Shown here: one piece after another, positions 46,979 to 59,700 of the stretch
How the letters are laid out: the number at the start of each line of letters is the position of its first letter
How positions within the stretch are numbered: position 1 is the stretch's first letter
Source: Sebastes aleutianus
Taxonomy: Eukaryota; Chordata; Actinopteri; Perciformes; Sebastidae
Assembly (NCBI GenBank): GCA_916700875.1
Contig: CAKAKS010000034.1
Coordinates: 17,761,718-17,825,717 of the forward strand
DNA: 64,000 nt
Direction: 5' to 3'
The notes under the pieces: generated by a model
Seen by the model: only the letters and a program-made list of their open reading frames with translations
What the model was told of the DNA's origin: nothing
Databases searched by the model: none
Position numbers and translations under genes: made by a program

Positions 46979-48365
46979 GCTACATTTTGAAATTTCATCC
47001 TTAGGTATCAGATAATTGTCCAGGTTAAAGAAAACCACTTGTTTTTAGAAAATCTCTGGACTCCTGACAGACTACTTTTTTATTTAATTTTTTTACTGTG
47101 GTGGAAATATATATATATATATATTTCTCCCAGTTGGCCACAGCACTTGAGCCACAACATTGTGATTCTTAATATTGTGTGATACTGTAAGTATTGCAGT
47201 TATATACTGTGATTTATTGCCACTAATCACTTTGTTGTGTCTGCATTAATAAGTTGAAATAATATAATTTTGGACAATAAAAAAATATTAAAATTCTATT
47301 GAATCACGAATCAATTACAAAACATAAATACATGTATTGAGAACATTGGCTTTTATTTATTTATATTTTTATTAAAAGCCCTAAAAAGTAAATATGTGGT
47401 CACAATATTGAATGTGAATATATGGAAGCACTTCACTGTAACCAGGAGTGGATGAACATTGGAGTGAATGGGTGTATGTTAGGGGGTCCGAAGCTGGATG
47501 GGGACTTGAGAGAGAGGAGAGGTGATGACGTACTACTGTACTGTAAGTTATATGTGAGGGAGGGTGACCTCAAAACCTTTCATAATAATGTCGTCACTGA
47601 CGGCTAACCAGGACACGCAATGATGACATCACTGTTTTTATGGTACATTAATATTGTATAACGTTTTAAACCATTGATGTTTGAGTGTGTCAATGTGTGA
47701 TCCATCTCCAGAAAACTGCTACTCGCCAGTGTACAAATGTGAACAATCACATTTTTATATATATACAGTATACAGCCTGTGTGTTTGCTCGCATGGAACT
47801 CATCAATTGCCTTACAAGTTTTGTACCAAAGACTTGATCATTTGAAAGTTATGTTAAATTGCTGACTGTATAAATGTACTTCTTCAATGATACACTCTCA
47901 CATGACGGGTTCCAAAAGTATGTGGTCCCTAGTACTTTTGGTTTTTTGTTGTTTTGAGTTTTATCTCTTCACAGTCTGGATATCAGTTGATATAATACAC
48001 TGGCGAAAGTTGTATTGATCCAGGAATAGAAAATCTCCATTTTATCTTTTTGGCACATACAGTAGCTGTGCTTCTCTTGGCTTTTTAACAATCTGATTCT
48101 GTGTGGTTTCTCACACAGTTTCAACAGTCTGTGGAGGATCATATCTGCAGCACAAAGTCAAACATCACAGATATTTCTCTTGTGGAAAGCTGTGGAGTAC
48201 AAATAATGTCAGTTTGAAAAAAAAAAATGAACTGAGTCGCTCCCTGCCTTGTATTATCTTGTTTACTGTGAATATTTGTTTTTGTTTTTTTTCCAAATAA
48301 TGATATCTTTGTCTGAAATTACCACTAAAGCAGCCTGTAAATAAACATGCAGTTATTACATCTGT

Positions 48366-49624
48366 TGGTATGTGTGCTTATGTATATGGAAAAAATAATG
48401 CGGTGACTTATGAGAGAAGATCGAAACAAAATTGTTTGTTTGTTTTAATTTGGCTCATTTTGTGTGTGTTTGTATTTCATATGAACTCATAATCTCCACT
48501 GTTAAATGTGCAGACATCTTTACAGTACCGCCCCTCTCTACATCAGGTAACTGACAGCCCTGACCAGTTGACCTGTTTCATTCAATTAATTACCTGAGAG
48601 GATTAATGGCCCCAGTCAGTCAAATGGTCAGAGTGCTAATGGTTTTAGTGGGACTTATCGGGCCTGAGCCGTAGTGCACTGGTTTACTACGGGTCAGAGA
48701 CAGACACCTCTCCTTGTGGTTACAAGTGAAGTCGATCCTGACTGCAATAATATCCAAGAGTATTCAGTAGTACAGTGTTTAGGATTTAAATGTGGAAGCT
48801 ATTCCTCTGAATCTGCTGAAACCACCTACAGCCAATTCAGAAATTATAAACTTGTACTGTATCATTAAAAAGAGAATATCTACAGATGGGGACCATTTGC
48901 ACCAATAAAACAAGCATATTGTGTCCATTATCACACTCTCACTCACACACACGCTCCCCCAATACACACATACTTATGGAGCGCTCCACAGTAAATACAT
49001 AGAATTAAAAACCTCGTAAGTGTGTGGTGCAATAAGTGCAGTGTAACCGAGGGTGAGGAGGTGGGTATGAATGGATGAATGGATAGAGACAGGGCTCTAG
49101 TGGGTCAGGGTCAGTTGTGAGACTCAGCTCAGCATCCGGATGGCCTGGGGATAGAAGCTTTTTCTGAGGCGGTTGGTTTTAGCTTTGATGCTGATCAGCA
49201 GGCTTCCTCTTCGACTACTTCCTGATGTAGAGGCCGTGGCTCGGGTGGTTGGGATCAGCAACGATCTTGTTTGCCTTGGTTATACATCTCTTAGTGTATA
49301 TGTCCTCAAAGTGTAATGTAATGTAAGTAAACTAGTAGCTATACTTCTACATTTTATAATTCTTGTGTTAGCTTTAAATATAGTAAAAATAAATAGTAAA
49401 ATAGTAAAAAATATAGTAAAAGTAGTTACAGGTTTCTGCAGTTAATGTTTGTTACTCAAGTTATGCTGGAGGAGGATATACACTGCCATTATACACATAC
49501 ACAACCATTGGTTATGGACAGTAATGTGGGTGTCCTGGTGAGGCACATTCTTTCACATTTGATATACCTTATAATTTTGTTTATTAAAATACTTATAATA
49601 TTTTGTTTATAAAATACTCCTGCT
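48366..49624. other. ARHGAP18-SEL1L spacer with a decayed LINE fragment
   Basis: About 49060-49320 carries phrases common in fish LINE reverse transcriptase 3' regions (GGGATAGAAGCTTTTTCTGAGG, GACTACTTCCTGATGTAGAG), heavily decayed. The remainder, including an unusual TTAATTACCTGAGAGGATTA block near 48590, shows no gene. Confidence 0.4.
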
Positions 49625-50125
49625 GGTTTACAAAGCACTAAATGGTTGAGGGACAAAATACATTTCTGATCTTCTGCTATGTTATGAACCATCCAGACCT
49701 CTCAGGTTCATCTGGATCAGGTCTGCTTAGTGTCCCCTTAGAGTCAGAACTAAACATGCAGAAGCAGCGTTCAGTTTTTATGCACCAAATATCTGGAACA
49801 AGCTCCCAGAAACCTGCAGGACCAACTCCAACTCTGAGTTAATTTAAATCAAAGCTTAAAACTTTCCTGTTTGTTGCTGCCTTTTATTAAATCAGATAAT
49901 AATCTTATACTGCACTAGAGCTTTTACTCTTGTGTGTTATATTCTATTCTTTTATTTTTAGCTTGTTTTTATTTTCTAATCTTTAATGTTTTTATAATTG
50001 TTTTAATTATGTATTAATGTTCTTTTGCACTTTGTCTTAATGTTCTTGAATGTTTATGTAAAGCACTTTGAATTGCCCTGTTGCTGAAATGTGCTACACA
50101 AATAAAGCTGCCTTGCCTTGCCTAT
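49625..50125 (+). mobile_element. LINE 3' end, plus orientation, upstream of SEL1L
   Basis: It encodes the end of a LINE ORF (SGTSSQKPAGPTPTL; then a shifted frame of the FKSKLKTFLF type). The 3' tail TAAAGCACTTTGAATTGCCC and GTGCTACACAAATAAAGCTG follows. It is truncated at its 5' end. A reversed, closely similar copy is at 51241-51716. Confidence 0.75.
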
Positions 50126-50239
50126 TTATATTAATTTTAATATGTCTAAATTTCGGATTCACTATGGTTATGATGCTACTAATAACCAAAGCCACCGCCT
50201 CCACCTGCCTCTAGATGATAATGATATGTTCATCATAAC

Positions 50240-50772
50240 ATGTTGTGGTGTCGTGGACAAACCCATCAACTAGAAACATAACTGTGTTCGCACCTGATTG
50301 GCTGACACATCCTTGCCGCACGCTCATTGGCTACTGTCAAACCAGAACGCGCTGTGATTGGTCGAAACCTCGAGAACAGGAAGTGTCGCTCAGTAGTAGC
50401 AGGAGCTTAACTCTAACACAGCTAGCTAAGTAGTATCTGCTTAATATAACTACAAGAAGAAAGCTTTTACATGTCGCTGTTCAACTCGGGTGTTTGGGAG
50501 TACCAAGAGGTGCTCGGCAGCTATTATTTAAACCGAAGACTTACCACTCTTGCACATTATTTCGTTGTTTAGTTGGTCTTTTTGTGTGGCTATGTAGCTT
50601 GTTAGCTCTCGAGCTAACGTTGGACGTCATTCAGTGAAGCTAACTACTCTATGTGTGTGTGAGTTAATTAATGCTGCATATCACTGTGTGATTACACTCT
50701 AACTGGATGTTTGCTGATAGAAACAGCAGCAGCTAACAGCTAGCAGATTGCTGGCTTGTCAACATCAACATA
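50240..50772 (+). promoter_or_regulatory. sel1l: SEL1L promoter and 5' leader
   Basis: Three ATTGG motifs (inverted CCAAT, NF-Y type) lie at about 50297, 50328 and 50357. An ETS-like ACAGGAAGTG is near 50379, in the only locally GC-rich part of this spacer. The leader contains an upstream ORF at 50471-50572 (33 codons, starting MSLFNSGVWEYQEVL) if transcription starts before 50471. The motifs are seen directly; promoter function is inferred from position. Confidence 0.5.
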
Positions 50773-53700
50773 ATGGGCTATAAAAGGTGTTTAAAGACTG
50801 CAAGAGGGGTTTATATCTTCACCATCCTGCTGATAGTCTTCATCAAAGGAGTAACAGCTGGTGAGTATATGATGTGTATAAGTAGTTAATATCTGCACAG
50901 AACTGTTGCCAGCTGTTTATATTTAGATTTGTGCATCTCAAGTTCACACTGTGTCTTATTAATACTGTTTCAGATGAAGAGCAACATGGTAATGAAGGAC
51001 CAGAGCTAAAGGTATGTCCATGATGCTGATTTGATATTGTTTTTATTAAGTTATGCAAGGCAGCTTTATTTGTATAGCACATTTCAAACACAAAGGCAAT
51101 TCAAAGTGCTTTACATATATATTAAAGCAAGATAAAAGAGCACAAAGTGCATGAGATAAAAACGAATAAAAGAATATAAAAGTATAAGTTAAAAGAAAAA
51201 AATAAATTAAAAGGATAATGAAAACAATCAAAAGACAGTAAAGGCAAGGCAGCTTTATTTGTAGAGCACATTTCAGCAACAGGGCAATTCAAAGTGCTTT
51301 ACATAAACATTCAAGAACATTGAGACAAAGTGCGAAAGAACATTAAGACATAATTAAAACAGCTATAAAAACATTAAAGATTAGAAAATAAAAACAAGCT
51401 AAAAATAAAAGCTAGGATTGAAGCTAAAATAGAAATATAACACACAAGAGTAAAAGCTCTAGTGCAGTATAAGATCATTATCTGGTTTAATAAAAGGCAG
51501 CAGAAGCAAACAGGAAAGTTTTAAGCTTTGATTTAGAAGAACTCAGAGTTGGAGTTGGTCCTGCAGGTTTCTGGGAGCTTGTTCCAAATATTTGGTTCAT
51601 AAAAACTAATTGCTGCTTGTGCATGTTTATTTCTTACTCTGGGGACACTAAGCAGACCTGATCCAGATGACCTGAGAGGTCTGGATGGTTCATAACATAG
51701 CAGAAGATCAGAAATGTGTTGAAGTTAGCACATCAAACCTTGAGGATGAATGACTTGATTTTTTTTTTCCGGATTTTTTTAAACGGAGTATATTTCTGAA
51801 TTTTGTTAATACAACTCTGACAATCCATTGCACAAACATGTTTGAACTGATAGACATCCCACCCATGACAATACCCAGAGGGAACTCAAAAAAAAACAAG
51901 CGTACAAAATAAATATAAATAAATAGATAAATAATCAACATAACCATCCATAACTTTTGCCATCTGCAATTCTATTCAGCCTATTTTAATATGCAATGTG
52001 ATTTTTTTCCTCATCCATTCCTTTAAAATAACTTCTTGTTCATCCCTCCAGTCTTACCACGATCCAGACTCTGAAGAAGAAGACATCCGTCTGGCGTCAG
52101 GAATTGTGGCTGGTGCTTCTGTGACCTCTGACCATGAAGTCTCCCAGCCAGAGGAAGAGAAACCGTCACCTGGGGAGGGACTAGAGGGAGAGGAGAAGGA
52201 GGACCTGCCTGAGCAGCCTCCTCCAGTTGAGGAGAAACCTAAAGAGGGTAAGGACTAAAATTCTAGCTCAAACATCCATCCATCCATTTGATGACTGGAT
52301 ATTTCCTGGTTATTGTTTAAGGCTTCACATAGCTGTGTTAAGAAGGGTTGGTGAGCCACTGGGCATCTGGCTATTGTATGGAGTTAAGCTCCATATGAGT
52401 TATAATTATTTAGTTTTAGGAAATGTTAGTGGTATATTTAAGGGACCTCTAGTCTGAACCTAAAATCTTGCAACATCTTTAACTCTTATAAGCATTTATG
52501 GTTAATGTGCTGGCCGGCCTGAAGCAGGGATAGTCTGTCAGTAGCTTTACTGACTCCTCAATGCCCTCAGGTTTTCACCTCGTCTTAAGTCACATCTGTT
52601 TTTGAGAATGAAGACGCCGGTCTTGTCTTATTTTTTTAGCTTTGTTGAGTCTTGACACGTTAACCTGCTTTCAGTTTTGCTGACTCTGAGAAAAGATGTT
52701 TGTGGTTTCAGGACAGCCAGCGCTAGATTGGATAAACAGTTAAATCCCATGAGAACTTAACAGCGCCTTGCACCTGTGGCTCTTCTTGCAGTCAGTTACA
52801 TCATTTTACTTGGGGATTGTTAGTTATTTACCCGTCGCCGTCTTACACAAGTATAATATTGAGCTTGTATGAAAATTGACATTTTACTGGCATTTATTTG
52901 AATTAACCAACTTTGTATGTTTAATATGAAGTTTTAAATCTGTGACTGCTGTTTCTAGAAAAAAAAGATCACAATGGATATGGTAACAGGTTTTTTAGGT
53001 TTGTGTATTTACACGCGAGACAAAATATCACAAACAAAAGAAAACAAACATGGACACAAAAGGAGGGAAGGTATATACAGAACAATTGATGGGATACAGT
53101 AAAGGCTATGTTACATCGAAGTTCCTAAGCATGCCCCAGTGTCTGCTCAGGCCTTTATCAAAGTCTCTAAAGGGTAACCTTGGTATTTTTCAACCTGGAC
53201 CCTATTTTCCCATGTTTTTGTGTCTAAGTGACTAATTGGGACAACAATTTTTGAAATTGGTCCAGTATTGAAGTATTGAAAAAGGCTTAGGTTGGAAGCC
53301 CTGTAAATACATTTTCTTTACTAATGTACTTTTTATCATGAAGATGTTTTTTTTAATCACATTTAATTTATTATGAAAAGTCACTGAGAGCCATAACTTA
53401 GCGAACATGATGAGTAGACAGAATTTGAGCTCCGCCTTCGGAACGGGCAGTGCGTCTGCTCGTTCAGATTCTCTCCACGTTGTTTTTATGTTCATACGGC
53501 TTGCGAGGCACAAAAACAATTCGGTGCCGTGCCTAAGTGTTTAATGGCAGGGAAAACCCTGTAATAGGGAAGTATCCCTGGATGTATTACTGAGAGTGGT
53601 ACCGTTTGACTAATGGTTATTTGGCAAAGGCTTCTTTTCTTCTTCTGTTTAGTTTAACAGCAGTTTGCATCTGTAAATGTTGCATTACACCATCAATTTA

Positions 53701-56700
53701 CATCCACTAAAAGTGCCTGTTTTTGCCACTGCCAGGCTCAGATTGTTATAACTGTCTTACAACATTATGGAAAGGACCCTACTGAGAAATAAAACATCAT
53801 GTGTGGGCGGCTTCACACTGCCACTGCCTGTCACACAAAACATGCCCACCTGCCATAAACATCTTATACCACATGGGACAGGAGGGAAGGGCAAACCAGG
53901 CGATCCCAAGTCTTTGTCCAAAGCAACAGATGGTTTGGTGTGATACCACAAACAGGGTAATATTATGTCGAGAGAGGATTGCATGTTCAAGCCATACCCA
54001 GCTGCTCACCTCTGGGTAATTGTATTTAGATGCCCAAGAAAGCAAGTAGTACCTTGAATTATATGCTAGATAATAATTACAAATATCAGGGACTCTACCT
54101 TTACCTCTTGGTGTTGTTAATTTTTTGAAGGCGATTCTCTTTTCTTTTTTTATTTCAAAGGAATTTAATAAAAATAGCATGTAACTCCTTAAACCAAGAG
54201 CATGGAACATAAGTGGGATTGAAGACAAGACAAATTCAACACATTCATTTTTAATACTTCAACTCTACCCCACAAGGAGATATTTTTTTATACAAAATAC
54301 ATACCTATTTTTTACAAGTTATCCTGAAATATCCAGTTGTTTTTACTTTGTTATTATTTGTTTTGTCTATTCTCTGTTATAATTATATGTTGTTGTTTTT
54401 TTATACAGTTCCTGTGGTGAATGGAGGTACAGCCCATGGAGAGCCCTGCATCTTCCCCTTCCTCTTCCAGGGGAAAGAATACTCGGACTGTACCACTGAT
54501 GGACGGGGGGATGGACGGCTGTGGTGCGCCACAATCTACGACTATGATCATGAGAAGAAGTGGGGTTTCTGTGAAAGTAAGTCTTTAACTTAATATCTTG
54601 GCTGTTAACTTATAACTACCTTTAGTGTCTCATTTTAAAGCCTAAATTAAAAATAAAATGTTATAGAATTTATTTTGTTGACTGATCATTATGACCTTAT
54701 CAAACAACTTATCTGAAACCACCCTCACAGTGCACCATGTTTTCATTTCCAGAATTACTATCGCTTGCCTCCTCTGCTGCCAAAGTGTTATAAACATTTT
54801 TTTTTTTTTGCATCTGTAATTTCTCATTGGCTTCTCCTCTCTTTCCCTCAGCGGAGGAGCAGGCCCAGCAGAGACTGCAGGCGGAGGAGGCTGACGACCA
54901 GTATATAACTGTCCTGCGCATGCTCAATGCCACCACCAGGAGGACCCAAAAGAAAGAGTGAGTTTCTTCCCTGTGTGACTTTGCTCAGCACATCCTTATT
55001 TGCTTAAGATGTCATGTCAGCACTGTTTGTTATGTACACATCACTTTTATTATGTTAATCCGACTTCACTCAAGCTGCCTCTGCTCATCCAAACACTCTT
55101 TCAGATTATACGAAAAGCTGCAGAAAGTAGCAGAGAAAGGCCACCATAAAGCCATGGAGAAGGTGGCGTACGCCATGCTGTTTGGAGACTACATGAGCCA
55201 GAATGTCACCAAGGCCAAAGAAATGTTTGAGAAGCTTGCCATGGAGGGCTCGCCTAAAGCTCAGACGGTAAAGATCTCATCCAAAATGTTAATGTGTCAC
55301 TTGAGAAAAGTGTTGAAAGCCTTTTCGATCTGACATCTTATCAAATATACTGATTACTTGTGCTTATGGAATCAGATGTGTAACACTGTGCTTTGTTTCT
55401 CTTTTCCATAGGCTCTTGGCTTTCTGTACGCAGCAGGACTTGGAGTTAACTCGAGTCAGGCTAAGGTACTTTTTGTAAATTCTGTATAACTGAACTTATG
55501 TCGTTACTTTGGACAAAAGCGTCCGTGACAGTAATGTTATGTAATGTCTATCTTTTCCCAACATTTGTCAGGCCCTGGTTTACTACACCTTCGGTGCACT
55601 GGGTGGAAACTTGATATCTCATATGATTCTGGTGAGTTGATTTGTCTGTCAGTGGAGCAATGACACAGTCACGGTACTTCTTAAGTATAAAAAAATGACA
55701 TTTCCTCTTATTGTTTTATTAGGGATACCGATATTGGGGAGGTGTGGGTGTTCCCCAGAGCTGTGAGTCAGCCCTAACACACTATCGCCTTGTGGCAAAT
55801 CAGGGTGAGCATTCACTGCATTTTTTGATATGATATTCAGGTGTGATGTTCTGGTACTTCATGGGCAAATAACCTGATTGAAACTCTTCTCCAATCTCCT
55901 CTCCGCCTCTAGTGGCCAGTGACGTGTCCCTGACAGGGGGCTCAGCCGTACAGAGGATCAGGCTGCTGGATGAGGTGGAGAACCCAGGATCTACCAGTGG
56001 GATGTTGGAGGAGGACTTGATCCAGTACTATCAGTTTCTGGCTGAGAAAGGAGATGTTCAAGCTCAGGTAAAATATTGTCATTGTCAATATGTGTCCTTT
56101 GCTCATTTTTTTTTGTCATTACAACCTATTTCTGCACTGATAGTATACATATCCCATACAGTACACGTATCTTAATCAAATGTATTGATCATATTAGGGA
56201 CAGTTTTGGAAAAAAAATTATACAAATCTAAAGCAATTTGTAGAACTTCAGTATAAAAAGTGTTATAATGAAAACTAACAAGTTTTGGCGATTATCATCC
56301 TGCATCATCAGGACCCACGCGGGGAAATCAAATTCTGGTGACTGACTGAAGTTTATGAAGCACGTTAACGCTTCCAGATGACTGGTGCAAATGCATACTC
56401 CAAACGTCGGGGAGCGCACGGACAAGTGCATGATCGGCGTACTGCGGGATCGCTGTCACACACTTTTTAAAAAAGTTAATGAACTGACAAAGCACTTGGA
56501 GTCGGATACAAGCACAGCAGTTTTAACAGCTTTTGACCTGTTAATTAGGGAAAATACACGCGCTGACATCCTTATATACATGGCCTTAAATACAGATCGC
56601 TTCCAGAACAGATTTTACGATCAGCAGATGGATTTATTAGTAGTTAAGCTTTTGAAATCATGCTAAAATCACATATCTCCTATCATAAAATCCTGTAGTT

Positions 56701-59700
56701 GGTTTGTTTGTTTTCACACCAGAAGCGAACCGCACCAGAGAGAAACCCATCTTCTCAAGTGGTATCGGTTCAGTTGTTTGATTGACAGCTTTGACACCAG
56801 CCCAAATGAACCGTGCTAACCGGGAAAACGGATCAGATTTAGTTTTAACCAAACCAAACAGGTTAGGCGTGAAAACACCCTTAGTAAAATCTTTGTATAT
56901 TCACACTACTGGTAGCTGGGACTTGGTTACAGCTTATCTCCTGCCAAGTTGTACAGTTTTTGTCCTTGAGTCCGTCTTATGGTCTAATAATAGCTAAAGC
57001 AACAGTTGACAAAGGTCATAATCACAGTTTACATTGTGTCAGCATTTACTCATTTGTCCAGCATTTTTCTCTTTGCATGCAAATATATCTCAACCATATT
57101 ACATGTACGTAATTAGAGGAAGACGAGACATCATTGTGTGAAATGTAATCTTCATATTTATACTAATTATGTGTCACTGAAGTGAACAAGGTTCTTTGTT
57201 TCCCCTGATAGGTGGGATTAGGTCAGCTGCACCTGCATGGAGGACGTGGAGTAGAACAGAATCATCAGGTGACATTTTCTTTTATAACAAAAGATTCATT
57301 TGAAGTATTGTATTCTTGTGATTTTAATTTCCATCATTAAATGTATTTTCTATCCAACAGAGGGCGTATGACTACTTCAACCAGGCTGCAAATGCAGGGA
57401 ATACACACGCTATGGCTTTCCTCGGGAAGGTGGGTGAGATGCCTGTTGTGCAACGGTGGTGGAGACTGATTTATTTGTTTGTAATGAGACAGTTTTATTA
57501 CAGTTATGTCTTTGTTTTACACTGGCAAGCTTGCTGGACATTATTAACTTACTTTACCTATAACAACAAACACTTCAGTTTAATCAAATCGGTTTCATTT
57601 TACCCATCTGTTTCACTTCTCTGTCTGTAAACATTCTAAATATGTCGCCCATACTGTGTGAGATCTTGGGAGAAGCAGTCAGCGAGTTGGAGAGCAGAGA
57701 GATGCTACAAATTGAATCCAAAATAAATAAAGCCAATGATTTGGCAATGCTGTTTTAACAGAGGAGGCGGTGCAGTGCACTTGTGTTTGAGGCGGTGCAT
57801 CACATTTTTGATTTCTGAGAGATGTCACTCCTTCTGTCCTTTTTCAGATGTACTCAGAAGGCAGCGAGTATATCCCTCAGAACAACGAGACAGCTCTGCA
57901 GTACTTTAAGAAGGCCTCTGACTTGGTAAGAACAAAGCTGTTGACTCATGTCTTTATCTCTATCTGAACTGGATAATTTACCCTTTTAGTGTTTGTAAGG
58001 GCGTCTATCATTACAGTTATTCTTTAAGAGAAAGCAGCACTCAGCTTTCTGTTACTCTAAATACTTTTACCTGTTAGCTGACGTGTGTTATTCAGTTGTC
58101 ATGTTTGTTTTTGTTTTAATCTAGGGTAATCCAGTGGGACAGAGTGGCCTGGGCATGGCCTACCTATATGGGAGAGGTGTCCCAGTGGTAAGAGCCTTTT
58201 ACACACACTACAATCTTTTTTAAAATCATGCCTGAGTTTAAGATGCACTCTCTCAATCCCAGTAAAGTCGTTTGGTTTATGAGGTTGATGGCAAGCTGCC
58301 ACTCATGCTGAAATCAGAGCAGCCATTTGAACGTTGTGTGTTTTGTGTCTTCAGAACTATGAGATGGCACTGAAGTACTTCCAAAAGGCAGCAGAGCAGG
58401 GCTGGGTGGATGGACAACTCCAGCTGGGCACCATGTATTACAGTGAGTACAGCTGTGCATGGTGTGTGCTTGTGGTACACAATGTGTCACGGCCTCCTGT
58501 CAAAGCTTTTCCTTGTTGTCTCTCTGATTATTCAAATCTTTAAAAAAAGAAATTCTCTTTATTTTCTTCACATGATTGTCATTTCTGTGGACTAGTACAC
58601 TTCTTTTCTCCTCCATTTGATTCACTGTTTTTCTTTCATCCCCTCCTCAGATGGCATTGGTGTGAAGCGTGATTACAAGCAGGCACTTAAATTCTTCAAC
58701 CTGGCCTCACAGGCTGGCCACATCCTGGCCTTCTACAACTTGGCCCAGATGCATGCTACTGGCACCGGTGTGATGCGCTCCTGCCACACTGCCGTGGAGG
58801 TGAGGCACCCGGGAGCTGCTGCTCAGTTCTTTGTTAATTGTGACATCATTGTGCGGCACTGTTACACACAGAAGACTTTTTTTTTTTGTGTGACACACCG
58901 TGTGTCTGTGTCTTCATTTCAGCTTTTCAAGAACGTGTGTGAACGTGGTCGCTGGTCGGAGCGTCTCATGGCGGCCTACGGCAGCTTTAAGGAGGGTGAG
59001 GCCGACGCTGCGCTGGTCCAGTATCTGCTGCTGGCTGAGCAGGGCTACGAGGTGGCCCAGAGCAACGTGGCCTTCATTCTGGATCAAAGTAAGAGAAACT
59101 GTGACATTAGTATCATAACAGGAAGGAGAAAAAAAGTGTTTAAGTGAAAAGCACATCAGGTTCAAATGCAATAAAAAAAGTAGTCATAGCAGTAAGGTCT
59201 TTTCAGACCAAACTGAAATAATTAGTGTGAATAAATCACACATCAAATTTAAACATTCAAACCCATCTATCTCTACGAGCCAGTCCAGTCATGAATGATG
59301 AAAACCAATGCAATAAGCTCAGTATTTACACTCGTTACAATAACTTGCTTCATAGGAAATGCGACCACATTGTAACTTTTCTACACGGACGTGCACACTT
59401 GGAATAAAAACCTAGAGTTGAGTTTGGGTGTATCATAGTAAGAACAAGTTATGCATCCATGATTGTGTGACGGTGCGAAACTTTAATTTTCGGTGGCATG
59501 CACGGAACGCAAATATTCGTGTTGGCCTTGGTGTGAAAGGTTTGAACGTGAAAAATCAGCCACAAATATTTCGCCTTTTCGTTTTTCTTTTTTACGCTCT
59601 CGTCCCTGGTGTGAAAAGGCCTTCAGCGTCACTGTTAGCAAACTGTCTTAGTTTAATCACACAATAGCAAAATTGATTTAGTGAAACAAATGTGGGTAAA

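Larger units (their letters stand above)
45901..48365 (+). other. arhgap18: ARHGAP18 3' UTR and candidate poly(A) sites
   Basis: Non-coding sequence follows the TAA. AATAAA hexamers occur at 46196-46201 (inside a mobile element) and 48340-48345 (followed by T/GT-rich sequence); the second would give a 2.4 kb UTR. Two inverted-repeat elements (46125-46640 and 46778-46978) and a (TA)n tract at 47108-47124 lie within it. Which site is used cannot be read from the sequence. Confidence 0.5.

Noticed and set aside
50240..50400. Classical ER-stress element (CCAAT-N9-CCACG) upstream of SEL1L
   Set aside because: The three ATTGG boxes were checked for CGTGG at the required spacing; none has it. A CGTGG occurs near 50251 but about 40 bases from the nearest ATTGG.
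53797..54228. 143-codon minus-strand frame in SEL1L intron 3
   Set aside because: Antisense, no splice sites or motifs, overlaps other frames equally open by chance.
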